This document shows positions 27,317 through 35,568 of a stretch of DNA of 64,000 nucleotides, piece after piece; positions within the stretch are counted from its first letter, which is position 1; each line of letters opens with the position of its first letter. The stretch is from the NCBI GenBank assembly GCA_944381495.1, contig CALWLJ010000006.1:62001-126000 (forward strand), in the 5' to 3' direction. Source of the DNA: an uncultured Mediterraneibacter sp. (GTDB lineage Bacteria; Bacillota; Clostridia; Lachnospirales; Lachnospiraceae). The translations under genes and the position numbers were made by a program. The notes beneath the pieces are model-generated. The model was not told the DNA's origin and made no database searches. It worked only from the letters and a program-made list of their open reading frames with translations.

Positions 27317-29107
27317 TTACAGCTGCGTTATGATTCCTTCCGTGATCCCGGCTTCGTTAAACGCATCTACTCTCACCCAGTAGTCTCTGCCTTTTACAAG
27401 AGCTCCGACCCGCTGCCTGTCACAGAATACCATATAACTGTGATATAGTTTCTCAGGGGATTCTCCCCACAGGATATTGTATCCTACAGCGCCGCTGCCC
27501 TGGATCTTTACATCCATATCCAGATCGCTGATCCGCTCTGCAGTAAACTCAGGAACAGACGGCTTTTCCTTCTCCTGTATTCCGAATACGCGCAGCCCGG
27601 AGATACAGGGCGGCTGTCCATACGGCACTTCTATCCCTGTCAGCCGCAGATATCGAATCCTTTTTCCCTCTTCCCATACAAGAAGGTCGTGAGACAGATC
27701 TGTTTCCGCCTGAGATTTATCGGCCAGAACTTCATATTTTTCTCCGTCCTCCGAGCCCTCTAATATCCATCTTGTCCGCAGATCCCTCTCCTCAATATAT
27801 CTCCGCTGGGTTTCCGGTCCGCCGATAGGTCCCGGGACCGGGATCTCGATCCGGTCATCTGCAAAATTAATCTGGACTGCATGTACATCGGATTTCATTC
27901 CCAGATCCAGGCAGAGCCATTCCGCAGGATCAGAGGAGCCGGCGCGCCACCAGGTCTTTCTGTTTTCGTCAACGGCTCTTTCCGGGCCTTTTCCCTCTTC
28001 AGAAGAGGAGGCCTCTGCCTTCTTTTTATAGCTCAACAGATACCATCCGGGAGCCCGCCACGGATCTTTCCTTACCTCTTCCACAGCCATTGGCCAGTCG
28101 CCATATCTCTGATTGCAGAAAAGCTCCCCCTCATCATCGAATCCCGCCGGCCAGATGCCCACGCGCCTCTCAAAGTTATGATTTACGCTGATCTGCATGG
28201 TCGCAGTGTGCCACAGATACCCGTCCATATCTTCTATCGTTGATCCATGCCCTGCCCCCGGGATGAAGCCGCCCGGTTTATAAGAATAGGGATTATTCTT
28301 CGCAAGAGTGAAGGGACCGAGAGGGCCGTCGCTGACATATACGCCGTCTGCATATATGTTATACTGAGTCCCCGGGCAGGCATACTGGAGATAATATTTT
28401 CCATTATGCTTATTCATCCACGGACCTTCTATATACGGCTTCTGGCTGAACATGCCTCTGACCAGAGGTTTATAGGCTTCCGGGAAATCTGCGTCAGTCA
28501 TGTTCTGGGCCCGGAGGAGCCCCTGATAACATGCCTCTATCTCTTCATCCGTTCTGGGCAGAAGCGTGTGATCTTCCCCACACCTTTCATATCCTCTGGA
28601 AAATGCATCCCCGCTGATCAGAGCCTTTCGCTCTCCGATCTGACGCATCGTCTCCGGATCCAGTTCCACGCCCCACACGGGAGCCATATTAGAACAGCCC
28701 CAGTAGAAATATACTTTTCCGTCATCATCCAGGAACATATGGGGATCCCAGAAATCGAATGTCCCCGGTATCTCCTCATATGGTCCGTTCAGGATATCCC
28801 TGGTCCGGTAGAAATTGCAGATTTCCTTGCTTGAAGCGCAGAAATAAACATACTCGCCTCTGACGCAAACATCGGGAGCATAGTCATAAAAGGGCAGCCC
28901 CTCAGGCAGACGGCGGTTCTCCCAGTGTGCCAGGTCATCAGACACCCATACTCCCAGTGTCATGGAAGCAAAGAGATAATACTTTCCCTGAAAACAGATC
29001 AGCGACGGATCAGCCGCTTCTCTTGCCACCTTGACATCCTTCTGTCTCTGGTCATCAATAAACTGATATCTGTAGTTTACATTGACAGGATTACAAAAGT
29101 AGTTCAT
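27317..29107 (-). CDS. GH43-family glycosidase with F5/8 type C and fibronectin III-like domains
   Basis: A 596-residue enzyme without signal peptide. The five-bladed propeller domain spans about 1-330. The catalytic base Asp is in REAADPSLICF, the pKa-modulating Asp in FDFWDPHMFL and the acid Glu in KPYIEGPWM. It is followed by a discoidin-like F5/8 C carbohydrate-binding domain (about 355-500) and a C-terminal beta-sandwich of fibronectin III type. GH43 enzymes mainly cut arabinose or xylose links. The start at 29107 follows AGGAGGA; an upstream ATG overlaps the previous gene. It is the last gene of the operon starting with GH1. Confidence 0.88.
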   Translation of the reverse strand: MNYFCNPVNVNYRYQFIDDQRQKDVKVAREAADPSLICFQGKYYLFASMTLGVWVSDDLAHWENRRLPEGLPFYDYAPDVCVRGEYVYFCASSKEICNFYRTRDILNGPYEEIPGTFDFWDPHMFLDDDGKVYFYWGCSNMAPVWGVELDPETMRQIGERKALISGDAFSRGYERCGEDHTLLPRTDEEIEACYQGLLRAQNMTDADFPEAYKPLVRGMFSQKPYIEGPWMNKHNGKYYLQYACPGTQYNIYADGVYVSDGPLGPFTLAKNNPYSYKPGGFIPGAGHGSTIEDMDGYLWHTATMQISVNHNFERRVGIWPAGFDDEGELFCNQRYGDWPMAVEEVRKDPWRAPGWYLLSYKKKAEASSSEEGKGPERAVDENRKTWWRAGSSDPAEWLCLDLGMKSDVHAVQINFADDRIEIPVPGPIGGPETQRRYIEERDLRTRWILEGSEDGEKYEVLADKSQAETDLSHDLLVWEEGKRIRYLRLTGIEVPYGQPPCISGLRVFGIQEKEKPSVPEFTAERISDLDMDVKIQGSGAVGYNILWGESPEKLYHSYMVFCDRQRVGALVKGRDYWVRVDAFNEAGITEGIITQL

Positions 29108-29132
29108 CTCAGTCTTTTCCTCCTCTTTGCTT

Positions 29133-29978
29133 TTATACATATTCATTCATAAATTCAGCGCTCAGCTGGAAGGATCTTATGGGGGACTTTTCCACCCAGT
29201 TTTTATGGCTTTCAAGAATCACGGCATCCACGCCGTTCTCCTTTGCGATACGGACCATATCCACCAGATTCATATTCCCGTATCCCAGTTCCATGCTGTC
29301 TGATTTCAGTATCTGTCCTGCCGGACCGCTTACACGGGTTCCCCGGTCATTGATATGATACAGCTTCATTCTTGTGCCAAGACGCTTCATCAGCGGGATC
29401 GTATCTACTCCCGCTTCAGTTGGCCAGTAGGAGTCAAATTCAAAATTCACATATTCCGGATCCGTCCTTTCCATGAGCAGATCATAGGCTGTCATTCCCG
29501 GAGCCGCCTTGCGGAACTCACAGTTATGGTTGTGATAAAGGAGCGAGATCCCGCCTTCCTTCAGCCGTTTCCCCGCACTGTTCAGCCGTTCCGCCAGATC
29601 CAGAACTGCCGATTTATCTGAATAGTCGAATCGGTTCATTCCGGTGATCACCACATATTTTGTACCAAAGGACTCTGCCTCGGCGATGATCTCATCCGGA
29701 ACTCTCTGAATGCTTCCCAGATCCTCATGTACACTGACTACCTTCAATCCTGTCTCCCGGATCAGTCTGTGCCAGTCCAGCTTTGATGTCTTTCCGATCG
29801 GCATCCCCGCCAGTGATGTGAGGATCTTGACGATCGGAGGCATCTTTTTGATCATAAATCCATTCAGCTCGATCCCTTCATATCCTGCTTCCTTCATCAG
29901 ACGGATGGTCTCCCTTGCTTTTTCTTCCGATCCCATCACTGTGCCAAGCTGGATCATCTGTATTGCTTTTACTGGCAT
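29133..29978 (-). CDS. Sugar phosphate isomerase/epimerase (AP endonuclease 2-type TIM barrel)
   Basis: A 281-residue TIM barrel. The metal site is shown by YHNHNCEF near 150, FEFDSYWPTEAG near 180, YHINDRG near 210 and the final Glu in AVILESHK. The start overlaps the GH2 gene by 10 bases. Members of this family act as sugar isomerases or epimerases on free or phosphorylated sugars, and some act in deglycosylation of plant C-glycosides. Its location inside a glycosidase operon suggests that it processes the released sugar or the oxidised aglycone-linked sugar; the exact reaction cannot be read. Confidence 0.85.
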   Translation of the reverse strand: MPVKAIQMIQLGTVMGSEEKARETIRLMKEAGYEGIELNGFMIKKMPPIVKILTSLAGMPIGKTSKLDWHRLIRETGLKVVSVHEDLGSIQRVPDEIIAEAESFGTKYVVITGMNRFDYSDKSAVLDLAERLNSAGKRLKEGGISLLYHNHNCEFRKAAPGMTAYDLLMERTDPEYVNFEFDSYWPTEAGVDTIPLMKRLGTRMKLYHINDRGTRVSGPAGQILKSDSMELGYGNMNLVDMVRIAKENGVDAVILESHKNWVEKSPIRSFQLSAEFMNEYV

Positions 29979-32308
29979 GTCTTTCCCTCCGGTTTCTTTA
30001 TTTTCTGAAGTACTGCATTAAGCTGTCTGATCTGTTCCGGTTTGACCGCATCTCCCGCCTGGTTCAGCAGACTTTCCAACGTAAGTCTTGACATCATTCT
30101 CTGAAGATTCGGATTGTCCTTCACGCTCTCCGCCACATCTCCCCGGCTGGCCGCTGCTCCTTCCATCAGCTTTCCTACGATTGCCGCAGTCTCAGGATTC
30201 TGCCGCAGCTCCCCATAGGTGTCTTTGATCGAGTAATACCCTTCTTTGAAATCATCTTTATCAAACCAGTTGACTACACCGCCCTTCTGGACAAACTGAT
30301 AGTCCGGATTCGGCTCTGAAGTTTTCCGGATCAGGATCTCATCCTTCAGGAAATCCTCTCCGTTTCTCCCTGCGCCGGTTCCATTTCCTGCGACTGCCGT
30401 GATCCTGTGTTCACCGGCAATCGGAATATGGAAAATAAACTGATGCTTTCCCTGTTTTTTCTCAAACAGCTCTTCGTCTACATACAGCTCTACTTCCGTC
30501 TGATTGCTGTAAACTTTTACTTCCGTTATATCTTCCGCACGGTCAATATATCTTCTGCCGCAGATATGGACAAAGGGCTCGCTGCTCCAGTGTGCTTTAT
30601 AGAGATAAAACGCATCTTTTTTCGTCTTCCGATCCATTGTCACAAGGCCTTTCTGATTGACCCCATGTCTGCCGCCTTCGTCTCTTCCGTCTGCGGCAAA
30701 GTCGAACATATTCCAGACATGAGTTGCCCACAGATAAGGACGCTGTTCGATCATCTGAATGATATGTTCATGATAGACAGTCTGATAGGTCTCCGTATAG
30801 TCCCCTCTTTTCGGCTCCGGGGACTGGAAGGCCGGATTTGCGTCCGCACCGTACTCGGAAAATCCGATACATCTGTCCGGAAACTTTTCATGATATTCAT
30901 CAAAGAAACTGTCATTCTGCGACAGTTCTCCCAGATACCATCCGAAATAAAGATTGTAGCTGCCGATGTCCGGGATCTGAAGAAGCTCGCTGTCTGTCTC
31001 CAACATAAATACATGTGCCATTGTTGTCGGACGGGTATGATCCAGCTCATGTGCAAGATCGTTCAAAAGTCTGTGATTCTCCATCAGATCTTCGGTCACT
31101 CCTCCCGCAGCGGTGATCTCGTTGGAAAGTCCCCAGCAGGCAATACACGGATGATTGTAATTCTGCACGATCAGTTCCTTCATCTGACTGAGTGTATTGG
31201 CCCGCCCGTTTTTCATATGAAGTGTGATATACGGAATTTCTGCCCATACGACCATTCCGGCCTCATCGCAGATATCATAAAAATACTGGGCATGCTGATA
31301 ATGTGCCAGACGGATGGTATTTGCCCCGATTTCCCGGATCAGCGCCAGATCTTCCCGGTGCATCTCTTTTGTCAGTGCGTTTCCCACACCTGTACGGTCC
31401 TGATGCCGTGATACCCCGCGCAGAGGATAAGAACGTCCGTTTAAGAAAAATCCTTTCTGGGGATCGAAATCCATCCTGCGGCAGCCAAATCTGGAGGAAA
31501 CTTCGTCCTTTTCCTCTCCATCTGCGAATAATTTCACAGTGACCGTATACAGGTAAGGATCATCCAGGCCGTTCCACAGCCGGGCCTTTTCCAGTTCAAA
31601 CCGGGCTTCCGCCTGTCCGCCTGCTACGGCACATCGTTTTTCCTGACCATTCAGGACAAATACGGTCTGTTCTCCATCGTGAGCGCCTTCCACCCATGCC
31701 GTCACGTTCACCTTTGCTTTTCCTTCCGGCAGATTCTTTTCATTCGTTCCTGTCACTTCCACTTCCGGAGTTATCCGGATTCCCGGAGCTCCTGCATATC
31801 CCAGCGCAAAATGTGTCTCAGGCACTGAGATCAGGCTTACATCCCGGTATAAACCGCCATAGAATGTAAAATCTGCCTTCTGTGGATATACTCTGTCATT
31901 ATCACTGTTGTCCACTGCCACTGCCAGATCATTTTCTTCTTTCAAATGAGCGGTCAGGTTCACACGGAACGTGGAATACCCTCCCTCATGGCGCGCCAGC
32001 TGCTCTCCATTCAGATAAACGTCCGCCGTCATGGCTGCGCCCTCAAATTCCAGCCAGATTTCCCGGGGTTCCCGCCTTCCGGCATCCGGATCGCTATCAA
32101 ACATTTTTTCAATCTCTTTCCTGCTTATCTTTTTCGTATACCAGCAGGTCCCGCGGTAGTAGTCATTTCCTCCATCCTGTCCGTCTTCGGCATTCCATGT
32201 ATGGGGAAGTGTCACGCAGCTTCCGGTCTTCTCACAGGCATCCGCGGCATTTTCCGCTTTCTTTACAAATTTCCAGCCGTCATTAAATATTATTTTTTTC
32301 CTCATCAT
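29969..32308 (-). CDS. GH2-family beta-galactosidase/glucuronidase-like enzyme
   Basis: A 779-residue cytoplasmic enzyme. The jelly-roll (about 5-190) and immunoglobulin-like domains precede a TIM barrel (about 280-570). The acid/base Glu is in ACWGLSNEITAAGG and the nucleophile Glu is in GFSEYGADANP. The typical GH2 signature RGVSRHQDR near 300 is present. An extra 200-residue C-terminal region follows, with a beta-sandwich and a helical tail (MEGAAASRGDVAESVKDN). GH2 covers galactosidases, glucuronidases and others; the specificity is not assigned. It is placed between GH1 and the isomerase gene. Confidence 0.9.
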   Translation of the reverse strand: MMRKKIIFNDGWKFVKKAENAADACEKTGSCVTLPHTWNAEDGQDGGNDYYRGTCWYTKKISRKEIEKMFDSDPDAGRREPREIWLEFEGAAMTADVYLNGEQLARHEGGYSTFRVNLTAHLKEENDLAVAVDNSDNDRVYPQKADFTFYGGLYRDVSLISVPETHFALGYAGAPGIRITPEVEVTGTNEKNLPEGKAKVNVTAWVEGAHDGEQTVFVLNGQEKRCAVAGGQAEARFELEKARLWNGLDDPYLYTVTVKLFADGEEKDEVSSRFGCRRMDFDPQKGFFLNGRSYPLRGVSRHQDRTGVGNALTKEMHREDLALIREIGANTIRLAHYQHAQYFYDICDEAGMVVWAEIPYITLHMKNGRANTLSQMKELIVQNYNHPCIACWGLSNEITAAGGVTEDLMENHRLLNDLAHELDHTRPTTMAHVFMLETDSELLQIPDIGSYNLYFGWYLGELSQNDSFFDEYHEKFPDRCIGFSEYGADANPAFQSPEPKRGDYTETYQTVYHEHIIQMIEQRPYLWATHVWNMFDFAADGRDEGGRHGVNQKGLVTMDRKTKKDAFYLYKAHWSSEPFVHICGRRYIDRAEDITEVKVYSNQTEVELYVDEELFEKKQGKHQFIFHIPIAGEHRITAVAGNGTGAGRNGEDFLKDEILIRKTSEPNPDYQFVQKGGVVNWFDKDDFKEGYYSIKDTYGELRQNPETAAIVGKLMEGAAASRGDVAESVKDNPNLQRMMSRLTLESLLNQAGDAVKPEQIRQLNAVLQKIKKPEGKTCQ

Positions 32309-32314
32309 TTTCCC

Positions 32315-33631
32315 TTACCTTTCCGCCAGGCTTCCAAGCACTTTCAGACTTTCCTTCGGATACCGCATCTGTGTGGAGCGGTCTACCGCGATCAGTCCGA
32401 AGGTCATGGCAAATCCCTTCTGCCATTCGAAATTATCAAGCAGAGACCAGTACATATATCCTTTCAGAGGGATCCCGTCCTCAATGCATTGCTGCAGGCT
32501 GTCAGCAGCTTCCCTGATAAATGCGCAGCGTCTCGCGTCATCATCCGTTGCGATCCCGTTTTCTGTCACGATCAGATCACCTTTAAAGCTCTCCGCGACT
32601 TTTCTTACTACATTGCCGATGGCTGCAGGATAGTCTTCATACCCCATCTGCGTACGGGGCGCTCCTGCCGGCGGCTCTGCCACACCGTTTTCATCAAAAA
32701 ATTTTCTTGTATAGCACTGCACGCCAAGAAAGTCGTCATTCTGGATGTATGGAAGATAATGAAGGAATTCATCATCCCACTCTTTTTCCGCAAATACTTC
32801 CCCGCCCGGCCGCGGCACCATATCGTGAAGAGAAAGGGTCAGGCCGATCTTGAGATCGGGACATTCCTCTTTCATAGCGTCTCTGGCCGCTTCATGAGCC
32901 TTCATGACAAGGAGGTCTCCTTCCGGTGTACACTGCGATACAAAGGTATGCATATCCATCGGATTGCTCAGTCCGAAAGCCTGTGCGCACTCCATCATAC
33001 CGAGCATCATATTTTTTTTGTTCAGATTGATTCCAACCTGCACTTCGCTCTCCCTGCCGCCTGTCTCTTTTCCACCGGTATTCTGCCCGCCTGCACTCAT
33101 TCCCTGCATCCGTTTCATCATATCTTTCATCAGAGAAGCAAGCTGCAGACGCATATTGGCCTCGTTGATCGTACAGACATATTCCATCTCATTTCCCAGC
33201 TCTTTTGCCAGTCTTCTGCAGTATGTCGCAAAAAGTTCCACTACATCCGGATTTTCCCAGCCTCCCATGGATATCAGCCATTTTGGCGAGGAAAAATGCA
33301 TCATGGTAACGATCGGACGGATCCCGTTTTCATGGCAGCACCGGAGGACTTTCCGGTAATGTTCAACCTCCACCTCGTTCCACACGTTCCGTTCCGGCTG
33401 GATCCTCGCCCACTCAATCGAAAACCGGTAAGTATTCAGCCCCGCTTCCGCCATCAGCCGGATATCCTCCTCGTAACGATTATAATGATCTACTGCATCC
33501 AGAGACGGCTCATTGAAAATGCTGTGGGGTACCTGTTCCTGTACCCAGTAATCATTGTAAATATTATTTCCTTCCACCTGATGTGCCGCTGTCGCCGCAC
33601 CCAACATAAATTCTCCGGCAAATTTTTTCAT
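32315..33631 (-). CDS. GH1-family beta-glucosidase
   Basis: A 438-residue TIM-barrel glycosidase and the first gene of the operon. The N-terminal signature is FMLGAATAAHQVEGN, the acid/base Glu lies in CTINEANM (usual form TxNEP, here Ala replaces Pro) and the nucleophile Glu lies in LIVTENG. There is no phospho-sugar binding pattern, so free beta-glucosides are more likely than PTS products. A non-conserved Gly/Met-rich insert is seen near residues 180-205. The start has GGAAGAAG upstream. It is transcribed away from the AraC regulator. Confidence 0.9.
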   Translation of the reverse strand: MKKFAGEFMLGAATAAHQVEGNNIYNDYWVQEQVPHSIFNEPSLDAVDHYNRYEEDIRLMAEAGLNTYRFSIEWARIQPERNVWNEVEVEHYRKVLRCCHENGIRPIVTMMHFSSPKWLISMGGWENPDVVELFATYCRRLAKELGNEMEYVCTINEANMRLQLASLMKDMMKRMQGMSAGGQNTGGKETGGRESEVQVGINLNKKNMMLGMMECAQAFGLSNPMDMHTFVSQCTPEGDLLVMKAHEAARDAMKEECPDLKIGLTLSLHDMVPRPGGEVFAEKEWDDEFLHYLPYIQNDDFLGVQCYTRKFFDENGVAEPPAGAPRTQMGYEDYPAAIGNVVRKVAESFKGDLIVTENGIATDDDARRCAFIREAADSLQQCIEDGIPLKGYMYWSLLDNFEWQKGFAMTFGLIAVDRSTQMRYPKESLKVLGSLAER

Positions 33632-33646
33632 TTTCTTCTTCCTTTC

Positions 33647-33675
33647 TGATTGCAGATTCTTTATATTGCAGATTC
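33647..33675 (-). repeat. Direct repeat in the leader of the GH1 operon
   Basis: On the minus strand GAATCTGCAAT occurs twice, 18 bases apart, between a TATAAT box (33681-33676) and the GH1 ribosome site. No good -35 box is seen at the proper distance from that -10, which would fit an activator-dependent promoter. The repeat could be a regulator or RNA-binding site. Confidence 0.4.
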
Positions 33676-33778
33676 ATTATATATCCGGCAAGTCCGATTC
33701 CATGTTTCTATTTTCGCTATTCCGTTCGTATTTTCATGTTTTTTATAAATAAAAGAATATTTCTCCCAGGTTTTTCTC

Positions 33779-33808
33779 TTGTAAACCTTCTCTTCCATAA
33801 CATATAAT
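33779..33808 (+). promoter_or_regulatory. Promoter of the small protein-AraC operon
   Basis: TTGTAA (33779-33784) and TATAAT (33803-33808) are 18 bases apart on the + strand, about 95 nt before the first start codon. Confidence 0.5.
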
Positions 33809-33902
33809 GGCTATACAAAATCAAATTTGTAAAGTGGGCCGGATAAATCTTTTACTCCATCTGTATGCCGCGCCTTCCATATAATAAGGAGGACGATATT
33901 TT

Positions 33903-34145
33903 ATGCATTTAAGATCAAATACTGTTATACCGGAATTCCTGTCGGCAGTCAGACACTGTTCGGCAGATGTATATTTTGAGACAGAGGAAGGCGACTGTCT
34001 TAATCTGAAATCTGTATTAAGCCAGTATATCCTGTGTACACTTGTCAGCGAACCGGCATTGCTGGCCAGCGGCTCCATACGGCTGTCCAACCGTTCTGAT
34101 ATGGAATATCTGACTGATTATCTGGAGGGAAACGATGACAATTGA
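33903..34145 (+). CDS. Small conserved protein of the kind labelled 'polyA polymerase' in Lachnospiraceae
   Basis: An 80-residue protein. The pattern ADVYFETEEGDCLNLKSVLSQY and the acidic C-terminus match a small family frequently annotated polyA polymerase in this group. It lacks any nucleotidyltransferase motif, so that name should not be believed. AAGGAGG lies upstream of the ATG. The end overlaps the AraC regulator start by 11 bases, so the two are translationally coupled, and a role in regulating the same locus is possible. Confidence 0.7.
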   Translation: MHLRSNTVIPEFLSAVRHCSADVYFETEEGDCLNLKSVLSQYILCTLVSEPALLASGSIRLSNRSDMEYLTDYLEGNDDN

Positions 34146-35346
34146 TGAACGTCTTTCTTTTTTTCATGAGCTGATATGCTGTAATTACCGGGTTTATCTC
34201 TGGTGTTATTCACCGGATCTGACGCTGCTGCACACCAACTGCCCTCCGGGAAGCGCTCCCGGCGACGCAGCTGCCCTGGCGGACTTTTCCTCCTCCCTGC
34301 TCGACTATATTAAAAGCGGAGGCCGTATGCCTTTTATCCTGGATACCCTTCCGGGACTTCTCTATATTGCAGCATTTGAATACAGCGGCTCCTCTTTGAA
34401 CCTGATCCATATCATGGGACCTGCGTTTACGGGACGGAATTCCCATCTTCTGCTGAAAAACGAACTTGACCACAGAGATTTTTCTGTCCGTCTGCGTTCT
34501 GTGATCTTCCGGCAGCTTGATCAGATCCCTATCATTCCGACCAATCAGCTCTTCCAATATACGATCATGCTGCACTATTGCGTGACAGGCGAACATATTA
34601 CAACAAATGATATCCAGTTTTCTCCCGGAAGCAATTCTTCCGATCCGGATGAACTGACACTGATCTCTGAAGAACACCGGGGAGTGTGGACTGCAGAACA
34701 GGCTCTCCTCAAAATGTTCCGGGACGGAAATCCGGATTACAAAAAAGCGCTGGAGCGCTCCACCTCTCTGAGCAGCGGATTAAAGACTGATACCGGAAGC
34801 TCTATCCGCCAGCAGAAAAACAGTCTTATTGTTCTTCTGACGCTCTGCTCCCGCGCCGCAATAGAAGGCGGGCTGAATCCTTCCGTGTCATACACACTGA
34901 ACGACATTTATGCCGGTCAGATAGAGGAATGTAAAACAACCTCTGCTCTTTCCGGCCTTGCAAGGACAATGATGGAAGATTTTATACAGAAGGTCCGGCA
35001 GTCCAAAACGGACAACGGGATCTCTCCTCAGATACAGGCAGTTTGCGATTATATAACCATGCATCCGAAAGAGAAGTTCTCAATCGCTGATTTTGCCAAG
35101 CGTACCGGTTATTCTGAATACTATTTTTCACATAAATTCAAACAGGAGACCGGAAGCAGTATCTCTGAATATATACGGAACGCCAAAATTGAACACGCGT
35201 GCATCCTTCTGGAAGGCACTCATATGGGGATCCAGGAAATCAGCGATGAACTGGGGTTTGCATCCCGCAGCTATTTTTCATCTACATTTCAGAAGATGAC
35301 CGGTATGTCCCCAAGTGAATACAGACGAAAAAATTCCAAGACATGA
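34135..35346 (+). CDS. AraC-family transcriptional regulator
   Basis: A 403-residue regulator. The last 100 residues hold the two AraC helix-turn-helix motifs: FSIADFAKRTGYSEYYFSHKFK and MGIQEISDELGFASRSYFSSTFQ, with the closing TGMSPSEYR. The N-terminal 290 residues are a helical/mixed sensory region with no cupin barrel that I can identify. It sits between the divergent GH1 operon and the GPH symporter-GH78 operon, which makes both its likely targets. Confidence 0.92.
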   Translation: MTIDERLSFFHELICCNYRVYLWCYSPDLTLLHTNCPPGSAPGDAAALADFSSSLLDYIKSGGRMPFILDTLPGLLYIAAFEYSGSSLNLIHIMGPAFTGRNSHLLLKNELDHRDFSVRLRSVIFRQLDQIPIIPTNQLFQYTIMLHYCVTGEHITTNDIQFSPGSNSSDPDELTLISEEHRGVWTAEQALLKMFRDGNPDYKKALERSTSLSSGLKTDTGSSIRQQKNSLIVLLTLCSRAAIEGGLNPSVSYTLNDIYAGQIEECKTTSALSGLARTMMEDFIQKVRQSKTDNGISPQIQAVCDYITMHPKEKFSIADFAKRTGYSEYYFSHKFKQETGSSISEYIRNAKIEHACILLEGTHMGIQEISDELGFASRSYFSSTFQKMTGMSPSEYRRKNSKT

Positions 35347-35408
35347 CCTTTTGCAGGATCACGCAAAAGCTGATCCTGTCTGCCGGCATGCATTCGTTGT
35401 TAACAAAA

Positions 35409-35474
35409 TCGTGAATTTGTTAAAATTCTACATATCATCTCTGTATTATAATGAATTTTTTAACAGATTCACGA
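35409..35474 (+). promoter_or_regulatory. Large inverted repeat around the -10 box of the symporter promoter
   Basis: TCGTGAATTTGTTAAAATTC (35409-35428) is matched by the inverted copy at 35453-35474, with two changes and a 2-base length difference. The two arms bracket a TATAAT box at 35447-35452. There is no consensus -35 at the proper distance. The layout fits a regulator-controlled promoter, with the AraC protein encoded just upstream the first candidate. Confidence 0.6.
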
Positions 35475-35568
35475 ATCTTCAAACACTGTTATCCCTCGCT
35501 TCTCTTATAATCCAAAGTAAAGGTATAAACGACCATATTGGAGTACAAATGGAAAGAGAGGAACAGTT

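Noticed and set aside
31946-33649. 567-codon open frame on the + strand opposite GH2 and GH1
   Set aside because: It covers two confident glycosidase genes on the minus strand and shows no protein family pattern.
34210-34677. 155-codon minus-strand frame inside the AraC gene
   Set aside because: Opposite a convincing AraC regulator, with no supporting features.
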